From: Candidatus Atribacteria bacterium
Lineage (GTDB): Bacteria; Atribacterota; Phoenicimicrobiia; Phoenicimicrobiales; Phoenicimicrobiaceae
DNA: 62,435 bases
Assembly (NCBI GenBank): GCA_003513845.1
Contig: DOTB01000031.1
Span: 1 to 62,435 of the forward strand
Direction: 5' to 3'
Shown here: one piece after another, positions 1 through 7,220 of the stretch
Layout of the letters: each line of letters begins with the position of its first letter
Numbering within the stretch: position 1 is the first letter of the stretch
Notes under the pieces: generated by a model
What the model was told of the DNA's origin: nothing
The model's database searches: none
What the model saw: only the letters and a program-made list of their open reading frames with translations
Program-made: the position numbers and the translations under genes

Positions 1-32
1 TGGAATTTATTATAGCTTTGAGGAATGTAGTA

Positions 33-2981
33 ATGTCTAAACTAATGAAGATTAAAAACTTGAAGAATTATGGTATCCCCTCTTATATTTTAGATATCTG
101 GAAAAAACATTATTCCCCTTATTTGCTACCAGTACAGGAGGAGGCGGTAAAAAATTTTGGGGTATTGGATTCCCGCTTCCGCGAGAATGATAGACATAAA
201 AACCTTTTAGTGATCGCTCCCACCTCTTCAGGAAAGACCTTCATCGGAGAAATGGCGGCAGTGTATCAGGTAATCCATCAGAAAAAGACCATCTTTATAG
301 TCCCCTCAAGAGCTTTGGCCAGGGAAAAATACTGGCATTTTAAAAACCTTTATGAGTGCTGCGGATTAGAAACAGTCCTCTTCAGTCGAGACCGCAAGGA
401 AGATGATTACCGCCTAATTATAGGTGACTATAAATTAGCGGTAATGTCCTACGAAAAATTTTATTATTTCCTCTTGAAATTCCCCGAATTTCTAACTAGT
501 GTCTCCTTGATAGTAATGAATGAAGTACAGATGATTGATAACCCCAGATGGGGACCTATCCTGAAAGAGGTGATAGACCTGCTGCGGGGAAAGTATATGC
601 CAAATCTCAGGATTATCGCTCTTTCTACCTTAATAGAAAATCAAAAAGCCCTCTTAAAATGGTTTCCCGCTCATCCCTTCATTTCTCATCAGCACCCGCA
701 AGAGATACGCAAAGGGATAGTAAGAAAGGGAGTTTTTAAGTATATCACCTCAAATAAGAAGAAGACTTTCAAAAAAGAAATATTCTTTAAACCAAATGCC
801 GTCCGGGATAATTGTTTTAAAGATTATCTTCTGGAAACAGTAAGATACTTTGTAAATAAAGATGAGCCGACTCTGGTCTTCTTTACTACCTCAGCTGAGA
901 CCCGAAAGTGGGCCAAATGGCTAGCTTCTCAATTAGAAACCCCTGCTGCCTCTTCTGCCCTAAGGGAACTTGCGGAAATGGAAGAGACCCTATCCCGGGA
1001 GGAATTGTCTGAGCTATTAAAAAAGGGGATTGCCTATTATAGTCAGGACCTTTCCTGGGAAGAGAAAAATTTAGTCGAGACTTACCTCAAAAAGGGAGAG
1101 ATAAAATTGGTCTGTTCTACTATTACCCTATCAACCGGGGTTCATATGCCTTTTAAGAATGTCATAGTTCCTCAAGATATGTTGAATAATTTTGATGAAA
1201 ATTGTCCCCATAATTATCGAAGAGGTCTTACCTTTTTCGATATAGAAAATATGAGTGGAAGTGCCAGGGTATCAGGATTTGGTCGAGTAATCTTTTTAGC
1301 CTATTCTCTCCTCACTGAGACCATCTTTCATAATCTCTATTTCAATTATAATCATAATTATAATCATTATAGGACTTCAAAAACTCAAATAAAAAAGGTA
1401 GATGACCTGCTCACTTTCTTGTTGTACTTACTGTCTAAATATAACTGCCAACCAGAGAAGATAAAAAATTATTTAAGGGAAGGAAAATTTATCTTTCCCG
1501 GAAATCAGAATAAATCTGCTGAAAAAGAAGACTGCTTCTGTGGTTACTGGCAGTTTAGCTTTAACCAGGATAATTTAGAGGAAAAGATAGATAATTATCT
1601 GAATATTTTAAAAGAGAATAAATTGATTAGAGAGAACAGAGACGGTATCTTATCTCCTACTATCAATGGTACTCTAATTACTGCTAAGAATATCAAGGTA
1701 GAAACTTATCTTTTTTTAAAAAACTGGATGAAACATAGTAAGAAGGGGGAAATCAGTGATCTGGAGATACTCCTTCTTTTAGCCTTTAGTCCGAATGGTA
1801 TGGAAATTTTCCTCCCCTGCTCTTCTTCTTGCCGAGATACTTATAAAAAAGAAAGATATAATCTCGACTGGACAGGGAATTACTGGAACAAACTCCTACA
1901 ACTGGTCTTTGAACAGGATGAAGAGGATAAGAAGATTTATCAGGACATACTTATATTGAAGAAAGAAAAGGAAGAGAAGTTGGAATGGAAGGATTATCTA
2001 GCTTTTAAGAAGACTCATTTACTGTATGACTGGATAAAGGAGAGTAAGGATATTAAAACCCTGGAACAGGAGTATGACCTCTATGGAGGGACTATTCGGA
2101 GATTGGTAGATAATTTTTCCTGGCTGACTGATAGTTTGGCAGAAATAGCAGAAAGCGAAGGCTGGGGTAAGGATAGAAAAGATGATTTAAATAAGATAAA
2201 GAGGCTATCCAAAAGATTGATTGATGGTGTAGAAGAAGATGGTCTGAATTTATCTCAGTTATATATCCCTGGATTAAGCCGATATTATATAAGAAAATTG
2301 GTAGAAGCAGGGTATAGTGATAAGAAATGTTTTAAGGAGACCTCGGAGGAAAAATTAAGGAAGGTACTGCCCGAGAGATTGGTTAAAAGGATTCAAAAGA
2401 TGATAAAGGAAGAAAAAGAGATTTTGAAGGGTAAAAGACAAAAGATGATGGTTGAGGTTAGAAAATTAGAAGATAGGAAGAGGGAATTAGAAACTAATAA
2501 ACTTACACCTGAAGCTGGGAAACTAGAACCTGAATTTTATTCTTTAAAATCTGAAACTGAAAATTATAAATCCAGGCTAATAGCTGAAGACCAAGATGTT
2601 GCAATTCGTCAACCCCTGCCCAAAAAGAAAAACTATGAGCCAAAGATTATCCTGGAAATTGATCAGCACCGCCCGGATAGGATTATTTTTGAGGAGAAAG
2701 AAATAAAACTCACCCCCTTAGCCTTTTCTCTTATCTATTTATTAGCACAAAACCGAGGAAAGGTATTGTCTTATAATTATATCTCGGATACTCTGTGGAA
2801 GGAAGACAAAGATGCTACATACCATCGTCTCTGGTATCATCTATCTAATGCAAAAAATAATATTATAAAAAGAATCGGTAAAAATAAAAAAAATCAAAAT
2901 AAAATCAAAAATCTCCTTAAAGTAATTAGAGGAAGAGGCTTGATATTGAATATTGAGGAAAAGCAATTAAAAATTCTATAA
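33..2981 (+). CDS. Ski2/Hel308-like superfamily 2 helicase with degenerate motifs and C-terminal winged helix
   Basis: 982 aa from ATG at 33, which follows a TGAGGA ribosome site at 19-24; an upstream TTG at 18 has no such site. A P-loop (APTSSGKT, about residues 62-69) is intact. The DExH box reads NEVQ (about 163-166), with Asp replaced by Asn, and motif VI reads SGSARVSG (about 408-415), losing both arginines of the usual GRAGR. A helix-hairpin-helix segment (IPGLSRYYIRKLVEAG, about 750-765) resembles Hel308. The last 100 residues match an OmpR/PhoB-type winged helix. Charged linker at about 800-880. I infer a DNA-binding protein that may bind ATP but hydrolyse it poorly. It heads the gene set that runs to 8123. 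The fusion to a winged helix is unusual for this family. Sure of the helicase fold, unsure of role. Confidence 0.8.
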   Translation: MSKLMKIKNLKNYGIPSYILDIWKKHYSPYLLPVQEEAVKNFGVLDSRFRENDRHKNLLVIAPTSSGKTFIGEMAAVYQVIHQKKTIFIVPSRALAREKYWHFKNLYECCGLETVLFSRDRKEDDYRLIIGDYKLAVMSYEKFYYFLLKFPEFLTSVSLIVMNEVQMIDNPRWGPILKEVIDLLRGKYMPNLRIIALSTLIENQKALLKWFPAHPFISHQHPQEIRKGIVRKGVFKYITSNKKKTFKKEIFFKPNAVRDNCFKDYLLETVRYFVNKDEPTLVFFTTSAETRKWAKWLASQLETPAASSALRELAEMEETLSREELSELLKKGIAYYSQDLSWEEKNLVETYLKKGEIKLVCSTITLSTGVHMPFKNVIVPQDMLNNFDENCPHNYRRGLTFFDIENMSGSARVSGFGRVIFLAYSLLTETIFHNLYFNYNHNYNHYRTSKTQIKKVDDLLTFLLYLLSKYNCQPEKIKNYLREGKFIFPGNQNKSAEKEDCFCGYWQFSFNQDNLEEKIDNYLNILKENKLIRENRDGILSPTINGTLITAKNIKVETYLFLKNWMKHSKKGEISDLEILLLLAFSPNGMEIFLPCSSSCRDTYKKERYNLDWTGNYWNKLLQLVFEQDEEDKKIYQDILILKKEKEEKLEWKDYLAFKKTHLLYDWIKESKDIKTLEQEYDLYGGTIRRLVDNFSWLTDSLAEIAESEGWGKDRKDDLNKIKRLSKRLIDGVEEDGLNLSQLYIPGLSRYYIRKLVEAGYSDKKCFKETSEEKLRKVLPERLVKRIQKMIKEEKEILKGKRQKMMVEVRKLEDRKRELETNKLTPEAGKLEPEFYSLKSETENYKSRLIAEDQDVAIRQPLPKKKNYEPKIILEIDQHRPDRIIFEEKEIKLTPLAFSLIYLLAQNRGKVLSYNYISDTLWKEDKDATYHRLWYHLSNAKNNIIKRIGKNKKNQNKIKNLLKVIRGRGLILNIEEKQLKIL
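167..191. repeat. Palindromic element lying in frame inside the helicase gene
   Basis: The bases around ATTCCCGC-TTCC-GCGAGAAT form a near-palindrome of the type found widely as dispersed bacterial repeats. It translates as DSRFREND, placed in the loop just before the P-loop. A better-preserved copy in the opposite orientation lies inside the next gene at 4411-4435. Confidence 0.55.
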
Positions 2982-3340
2982 GGCAAAATTTATGTATCTA
3001 TAATTTTTAACATTATTTCCAATTTTCTCTCTCATTTAAATTTAATTTCACCCTTTTTTCAATCTTATCTTAATCCTCACTTTTAAATCATTCATTATTT
3101 TTAAAATCATAAATTTCTTGACTTTTCTTCTTCATTTTTTTTCAAAAAAACCATCCAAAATTACAAAAAATATTCAAAATAATTAATAATTTTTTTAATA
3201 GCTTACGATTAGGATTGAAAATAAAGGCTTACAAAAATATTTTTTATCGAATGAAATTAGACTAAAATTTTAACAAAATTAGACTGAAATTAGACTACAA
3301 ATCAGGGTCTTTTATGTTCTAATAAAAAGGGTTAGCCAAA
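2982..3340. other. Very AT-rich gene-free spacer with phased direct repeats
   Basis: No coding sequence is evident. The stretch is dominated by A/T runs and contains three copies of AAATTAGACT at 3254-3263, 3276-3285 and 3287-3296, that is 22 and 11 bases apart. It could be a promoter/operator region or an iteron-like initiator binding site for the downstream HTH protein; both are inference. Confidence 0.4.
3254..3296 (+). repeat. Three helically phased AAATTAGACT direct repeats
   Basis: Three exact 10-base copies with start-to-start distances of 22 and 11 bases, multiples of about one helical turn. This suggests side-by-side protein binding on one DNA face. They lie upstream of the HTH gene at 3697. 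Confidence 0.5.
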
Positions 3341-3354
3341 ATAGTCGTTAGTCG

Positions 3355-3655
3355 TTAGTAGGGCAGGCTCACCTGTCTAGGTAACTGTAGGGCTACGATG
3401 TATCTGCCCACATAATTGCTCAATGTCATTGCGAGCGACTATAGGGAGCGTGGCAATTTCAAATGTAGGGGTTCGATTCATCGAACCCGTTTCGGGGCAG
3501 ATAAATTAGACCCCTACTTTAAATGTCATTGCGAGCCCTGATTTATCAGGGCGTGGCAATCTCATAAGTGTAGGGGCACGATGCATCGTGCCCAGGAAAA
3601 ACAAATGACCATAAAACAGGGAGGGCACAATTCATTGTGCCCCTACAATAATCTC
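3355..3655. repeat. Composite palindrome cassette block
   Basis: The block contains copies of three hairpin modules: a GTAGG-type pair of inverted CAGGC/GCCTG arms, GGGTTCGATTCATCGAACCC (3469-3488), two ATTGCGAG...GTGGCAAT hairpins, GGGCACGATGCATCGTGCCC (3574-3593), and a closing GGGCACAATTCATTGTGCCC. The last two plus their 35-base linker recur as a unit at about 4465-4545, 7640-7715 and 37049-37126 (the last with a divergent linker). Confidence 0.8.
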
Positions 3656-3696
3656 ATCTCAAGCTAACCAAAACTTCTAACAGAAAGGGAAGATAT

Positions 3697-4677
3697 ATGG
3701 AAAAAGAAAGACCAAATATTAAAACTAAATTATCTGAAGAAGGTTATGTTATTATACCAGCTTATTTTTTAAATAATTGGACCGAAGTATTAGGAACCGG
3801 GCCAAGTATGCTGTATATTCAATTACTTAATTACTGTTATAAGGGAAAGGATATAGCCTGGCCTACTTTGACTACCTTAAGTAAGAAGATGCAACTTACT
3901 CCCAAGACTATAACCAGATACCAGAAGGTATTAACCAAATATGGCTTGATTAAAAAGATAGTCAAGAGAAAGACTTCTTTAGGAAGTTGTAGGAGAAATA
4001 TTTACCAAGTTACTCCCTTAGATAAGGTAAAAAATTCCCCCCTTATGAGTAATTTTTTCCCCTATATAGAGGAAAAAATTACCCCTAATATAGGGAAAAA
4101 TTTACCCCTAAAGCATAACAATATAAACAATACCAATACAACAACAACAAAAGCTGCTGTTGCTGATTTTAAAAAAAGAAAAGGAGAAGAGAAGATGAAA
4201 ACCCTAAGAGAACAACTAAAGGATTTAGATTTTAAAGAAAGCTTTATCGAGAAATTACTGAAAGATTTTGACCTTAAGAAGATTGAGGAGAAATTAGATC
4301 TGTTATTGGTAAGGAGGAATATCCAGAACCCTACCGGCTGGCTCTATGCTGCCTTAAAGAATGATTATCAGGACCCCCAATCCTCTCTGTCCTTCCCGCC
4401 ATCCCCTTTGTCATTCCCGCGAAAGCGGGAATCCATTAAATCTCCCCACCAGGAGTCTATGAAGCAAGGTAGGGGCACGATGCATCGTGCCCAGGAAAAA
4501 CAAATAACCATAAAACAGGGAGGGCACAATTCATTGTGCCCCTACAAAATCATAAGTAATGGCAATCTCAGAGAAAATCCTCCCGAACCAGCCTCCCGCC
4601 AGAAAGCCCTAAAGGCTATAAGACTCATCCGAAAGAATCTCTCTTCCCTCTCCCCGGGAGGGAGAGGACCAGGCTGA
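3697..4677 (+). CDS. HTH replication-initiator/helicase-loader-like protein with repeat-derived insertion
   Basis: 326 aa. Start ATG follows AAAGGGAAGATAT. Residues about 15-110 look like a helix-turn-helix domain of the HTH_36 type, with TPKTITRYQKVLTKYGLI as recognition region. A low-complexity Asn/Thr linker (about 140-155) leads to a second domain ending NPTGWLYAALKNDY, typical of plasmid, phage and conjugative-element initiators. Residues about 228-290 are translated palindromic repeats, in frame. The tail PPEPASRQKALKAIRLI then looks like genuine protein again. The repeats therefore appear to sit inside the gene without breaking it. I infer a DNA-binding initiator or regulator for the cluster. 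No database check was possible. Confidence 0.65.
   Translation: MEKERPNIKTKLSEEGYVIIPAYFLNNWTEVLGTGPSMLYIQLLNYCYKGKDIAWPTLTTLSKKMQLTPKTITRYQKVLTKYGLIKKIVKRKTSLGSCRRNIYQVTPLDKVKNSPLMSNFFPYIEEKITPNIGKNLPLKHNNINNTNTTTTKAAVADFKKRKGEEKMKTLREQLKDLDFKESFIEKLLKDFDLKKIEEKLDLLLVRRNIQNPTGWLYAALKNDYQDPQSSLSFPPSPLSFPRKRESIKSPHQESMKQGRGTMHRAQEKQITIKQGGHNSLCPYKIISNGNLRENPPEPASRQKALKAIRLIRKNLSSLSPGGRGPG
4411..4545. repeat. Palindromic cassettes inside the coding frame of the HTH gene
   Basis: TCATTCCCGCGAAAGCGGGA begins the insert at 4411. A second unit, GGGCACGATGCATCGTGCCC through GGGCACAATTCATTGTGCCC, follows at about 4465-4545 and is nearly identical to the intergenic copy at 3573-3651. No stop codon occurs across the insert in the gene's frame. 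Confidence 0.7.
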
Positions 4678-4689
4678 GGATAGAATATA

Positions 4690-4862
4690 TGAGTTTGATT
4701 CATCGAACCCGGTAATCGTAGGACAGGCGTCTCGCCTGTTTAGGCAAATGTAGGGGTACGATGTATCGTGCCCCCATAACAGCAATAGTGTCATTGCGAG
4801 CCCTGATTTATCAGGGCGTGGCAATCTCAAATGTAGGGGCTTTATTTATCAAGCCCCCCAGA
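4690..4862. repeat. Composite palindrome cassette between HTH gene and sigma region 2 gene
   Basis: In order: a TTCGAT-type arm pair, ACAGGCGTCTCGCCTGT, a GGGG(T)ACGATGTATCGTGCCC hairpin, ATTGCGAGCCCTGA...TCAGGGCGTGGCAAT, and GGGCTTTATTTATCAAGCCC (4837-4856). The cassette ends directly at the ribosome site AGAAAGGAGAAGATTAG of the next gene. The same ribosome-site context follows the cassette at 5198-5335. Confidence 0.75.
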
Positions 4863-4876
4863 AAGGAGAAGATTAG

Positions 4877-5200
4877 ATGTCTGAACTAAAAGAACTAATT
4901 TTACAGGCCAAACAGAAAGACGTAAAGGCAATGGAGGAATTATTTCTAAAATTTAGACCCTTACTAAAATCCCAAGCCAAAAGGTATGCCAGAGCAGGAT
5001 TAGAATATGAGGAGGTCTTCCAACAGGCCTCCTTACTCTTTATCCTGGCAGTCTATGACTACCAGGAAAAGGAAAGTATTCCCTTTGCCGGCTATGTTAA
5101 AAAGAGAATCAATTGGGGGCTGTGGATGTACTATCGGAAATATCTTAAACAAAGAATAGAGATCTCCTCTGGCCTAAAACCAGAAGAACTGAACCAGTAG
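4877..5200 (+). CDS. Sigma-70-like region 2 protein (RsoA-like half of a sigma factor)
   Basis: 107 aa, preceded by AAAGGAG. The sequence (KDVKAMEELFLKFRPLLKSQ, then EEVFQQASLLFILAVYDYQ and FAGYVKKRINWGLWMYYRKY) matches sigma region 2, the part that binds core RNA polymerase and the -10 element. The protein stops after 107 residues and has no region 4. A region 4 protein is encoded separately at 5351-5551. In Bacillus subtilis SigO and RsoA form a two-protein sigma factor split in the same way, near YvrJ; that comparison is from general knowledge. A repeat cassette lies exactly between the halves, so either a natural two-part factor or an interrupted gene is possible. Confidence 0.7.
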   Translation: MSELKELILQAKQKDVKAMEELFLKFRPLLKSQAKRYARAGLEYEEVFQQASLLFILAVYDYQEKESIPFAGYVKKRINWGLWMYYRKYLKQRIEISSGLKPEELNQ

Positions 5201-5335
5201 GACAAGCATCTTGCCTGTCCAGGCAAATGTAGGGGCACGATGTATCGTGCCCCCATAATGGCAATAATGTCATTGCGAGCGACTATAGGGAGCGTGGCAA
5301 TCTCAACCGTAGGGACCTGTTTCATCAAACCCATA
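5198..5335. repeat. Composite cassette separating the two sigma halves
   Basis: Starts with the TAG that stops the region 2 protein (GTAGGACAAGCATCTTGCC), then GGGCACGATGTATCGTGCCC, an ATTGCGAGCGACTATAGGGAGCGTGGCAAT-type hairpin and a GACCTGTTTCATCAAACCC remnant. It ends at the AAAGGAG ribosome site of the region 4 gene. Confidence 0.75.
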
Positions 5336-5350
5336 GAAAGGAGAAGATTA

Positions 5351-5551
5351 TTGGATAGATTAGAACATATCTTAATAAAAATCGATCTAAAAGAAGCTTA
5401 TAAACGACTAACCGAAAGAGAAAAGAAGATTATCACTCTTTATTATCTGGAAGGATATAAAGATGAAGAGATAGCCAAATTATATGGAATCAATCGTCAA
5501 AATGTAAATCGTCAACGTAAACGAGGAATATCAAAATTAAAAATATTTTAA
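5351..5551 (+). CDS. Sigma-70 region 4 protein (SigO-like half of a sigma factor)
   Basis: 66 aa from TTG at 5351, chosen because AAAGGAG at 5336-5342 is correctly spaced; the frame is open back to 5240 only through repeat DNA. The sequence LTEREKKIITLYYLEGYKDE and EIAKLYGINRQNVNRQRKRG is a textbook region 4 helix-turn-helix that recognises the -35 element. It lacks region 2, supplied by the gene just upstream. I infer that the two proteins assemble into one sigma factor directing the DUF1659-to-YvrJ genes. No cognate promoter motif could be recognised. Confidence 0.75.
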   Translation: MDRLEHILIKIDLKEAYKRLTEREKKIITLYYLEGYKDEEIAKLYGINRQNVNRQRKRGISKLKIF

Positions 5552-5610
5552 TTTTTTTTAAATAACTGTAGCGAAATCACCCCTTTTTTGCATCTATATA
5601 AATAGAGGGA

Positions 5611-5631
5611 GTTTTTAGTCAAACTAAAAAC
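5611..5631 (+). terminator. Hairpin after the sigma region 4 gene
   Basis: GTTTTTAG and CTAAAAAC flank a 5-base loop. There is no long T run afterwards, so termination is uncertain. Confidence 0.35.
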
Positions 5632-5713
5632 AGTAACCAGTAATGAGTAATAAGTAAAAGCCATAAAGATACAAAATTACCTTGTTTATCACTTATTACT
5701 CGTTACTTATTAC

Positions 5714-5739
5714 CCTAATTGACCTATAGGTCAATTAGG
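5714..5739. promoter_or_regulatory. Perfect 26-base palindrome before the DUF1659 gene
   Basis: The arms CCTAATTGACCTA and TAGGTCAATTAGG meet with no loop, 20 bases upstream of the DUF1659 start and immediately before its ribosome site. It could be an operator for a dimeric regulator or an mRNA hairpin controlling translation. Just upstream (about 5632-5712) a longer imperfect inverted repeat based on TAATGAGTAATAAGT and ACTTATTACTCGTTA is present. Confidence 0.5.
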
Positions 5740-5759
5740 CAGAAGGGAGGTGATTAATA

Positions 5760-5987
5760 ATGGCCACAGTCGTCATAGTTCCCCGAGATTCATCTTTACA
5801 ACTAAGACTGGTAGCTGGCACTAATCCTACTACCGGAGCACCTATCATTCAAGCCAAGACTTTTAATAAAATAAAGTCCAGTGCAATCGACCAGGATATC
5901 TATGATGTAGCTACTGCCTTGGTAGGGCTACAGAAGTACCCGGTAGATGAGATCAGACTGGAAAAAGAATCCCAATTAACTGAATAG
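5760..5987 (+). CDS. DUF1659-family small protein
   Basis: 75 aa with a strong ribosome site (AAGGGAGGTGATTA). The sequence (TNPTTGAPIIQAKTFNKIKS and AIDQDIYDVATALVGLQKY) resembles DUF1659, a family of about 70-residue proteins of unknown function usually paired with DUF2922 and YvrJ proteins in Firmicutes. No signal peptide or membrane segment is seen. It is followed by a DUF2922 gene. The strong ribosome site suggests high expression. Confidence 0.75.
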   Translation: MATVVIVPRDSSLQLRLVAGTNPTTGAPIIQAKTFNKIKSSAIDQDIYDVATALVGLQKYPVDEIRLEKESQLTE

Positions 5988-6126
5988 TCGTTAGCTCAAA
6001 AGAAAGTAAATATTTAAAAATAAATCAATCAATCAACCTTCCCTAATTGGCAATGGTCAACCATATTTATGAATTGGTCAATTGGTGGATTGGTGAATTG
6101 GTCAATTGATAAGGAGGTGAAAACAG

Positions 6127-6399
6127 ATGGCTACCACTTTAGGACAAGTAACCACATATAAGAGATTGTATATGCAGTTTAGAGATAGTGCAGGAAAATC
6201 GGTAAACCTTACCCTAAATAACCCTAAGACTGTAGAGGATGGAGATTATGTGGATTTTGCAGCCCAGGATACCGCTATTGAGGGGGTAATGGATACCATC
6301 ATTGCCAAGAACATCTTCCATAATAATGGTAATGACTTAGTAGCTAAAGTCAATGCTCGAATCCTTGATTACAAGTCTACTGATGTTATGGATGTATAG
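6127..6399 (+). CDS. DUF2922-family small protein
   Basis: 90 aa; ribosome site AAGGAGGTGAAA. It has the features of DUF2922: a LYMQFRDSAGKSVNLTLNNP strand-rich start and an acidic middle. Function unknown in the family; it co-occurs with DUF1659 and YvrJ. The leader (about 6068-6112) is built from repeats of GAATTGGT/CAATTGGT. The N-terminus MATT is similar to the MATV of the DUF1659 product. No transmembrane segment. Confidence 0.7.
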   Translation: MATTLGQVTTYKRLYMQFRDSAGKSVNLTLNNPKTVEDGDYVDFAAQDTAIEGVMDTIIAKNIFHNNGNDLVAKVNARILDYKSTDVMDV

Positions 6400-6452
6400 C
6401 TCAGGGGCTACCACCCCTTGGCGGTTAGCTGGTTAGCTAGTTTACCAGTTAA

Positions 6453-6597
6453 GTTCCTGGGGGAGGTAACTCCCTCAGGAACAGATATGTAGGGGTCTGA
6501 TTCATCAGACCCGAACAATAATGGGTCGGATAAATCCGCCCCCCTACCCTAAAAGTCATTGCGAGCGACTGAAAGGAGCGTGGCAATCTCTTAAAAA
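6453..6597. repeat. Hairpin followed by palindrome cassette
   Basis: GTTCCTGGGGGAG and CTCCCTCAGGAAC form a strong hairpin at 6453-6482. It is followed by GGGTCTGATTCATCAGACCC (6493-6512), an imperfect GGGTCGGATAAATCCGCCC copy and an ATTGCGAG...GTGGCAAT hairpin. The cassette ends just before the holin-like gene's ribosome site. Confidence 0.7.
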
Positions 6598-6625
6598 CTA
6601 TTTTCGACTGAAAGGAGAAAATTAT

Positions 6626-7006
6626 ATGTTAGAAACAATTTTAAGTAAATATCTATTAAATGCCTTACTTATTGCTATCGTCTCTCTCGGTTATGGTCTC
6701 TTAAAAAACAGATTAGGAGAAGAGAGAGCTAACACCATTAAAGAGGCCATTCTCTCGGCTATGCTCTGGGCAGAAGAGGAATTGGGTATAGGCAATGGGA
6801 GTAAGAAATGGGAGATAGCCTGGCAAAAGCTTATAGAGATATTAGCCGAGAAGAATATCAGCCTGAGAAAGTCAGAGGAGAAAGCGGTAAAGACGATGAT
6901 GAAAGCCAATATTGGGAAGATTAACCGACAGACCTATGATGTCTTATTGAAGAAAAAACTTTTGAAAGACAAAGGTCCTGTTCAGCAGGCAATCCCCCTA
7001 AACTAG
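6626..7006 (+). CDS. LL-H-type phage holin-like membrane protein
   Basis: 126 aa from ATG at 6626, with AAAGGAG upstream; a longer reading from 6521 would be repeat-derived. One N-terminal membrane segment (LLNALLIAIVSLGYGLL) is followed by a soluble helix-rich part with AILSAMLWAEEELGIGNG, the pattern of holin superfamily 6 (LL-H). Phage holins make membrane lesions that let cell-wall enzymes cross. The next gene encodes such an enzyme, giving a holin/endolysin pair outside a complete prophage. Sure about topology, moderately sure about family. Confidence 0.65.
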   Translation: MLETILSKYLLNALLIAIVSLGYGLLKNRLGEERANTIKEAILSAMLWAEEELGIGNGSKKWEIAWQKLIEILAEKNISLRKSEEKAVKTMMKANIGKINRQTYDVLLKKKLLKDKGPVQQAIPLN

Positions 7007-7029
7007 CCATTGTTTAATAATTGTCGGTT

Positions 7030-7155
7030 GGATAGGCGTCTCGCCTGTCTACAATGTCATTGCGAGCCCTGTTTTATCAGGGTGGTACAATCTCTACTGT
7101 AGGGAATCGATTCATCTAACCTGTCTTTTTGAGTCGGATAAATCCGTCCCCTACA
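7030..7155. repeat. Palindrome cassette between holin-like and peptidase genes
   Basis: GATAGGCGTCTCGCCTGTC, a degraded ATTGCGAGCCCTG...CAGGGTGGTACAAT hairpin, a GGGAATCGATTCATCTAACC remnant and a TCGGATAAATCCG remnant. These copies are more decayed than their neighbours. An ATTGG-rich leader follows at 7158-7190. Confidence 0.65.
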
Positions 7156-7220
7156 TAATTAGACAATTGGTAGATTGGAGAATTGGTAAATTAACTAACG
7201 ACTGAAAGGAGTTAGTTCTT

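Noticed and set aside
4609..5334. Minus-strand open frames near the sigma genes
   Set aside because: They are reverse readings of palindromic cassettes with no ribosome site.
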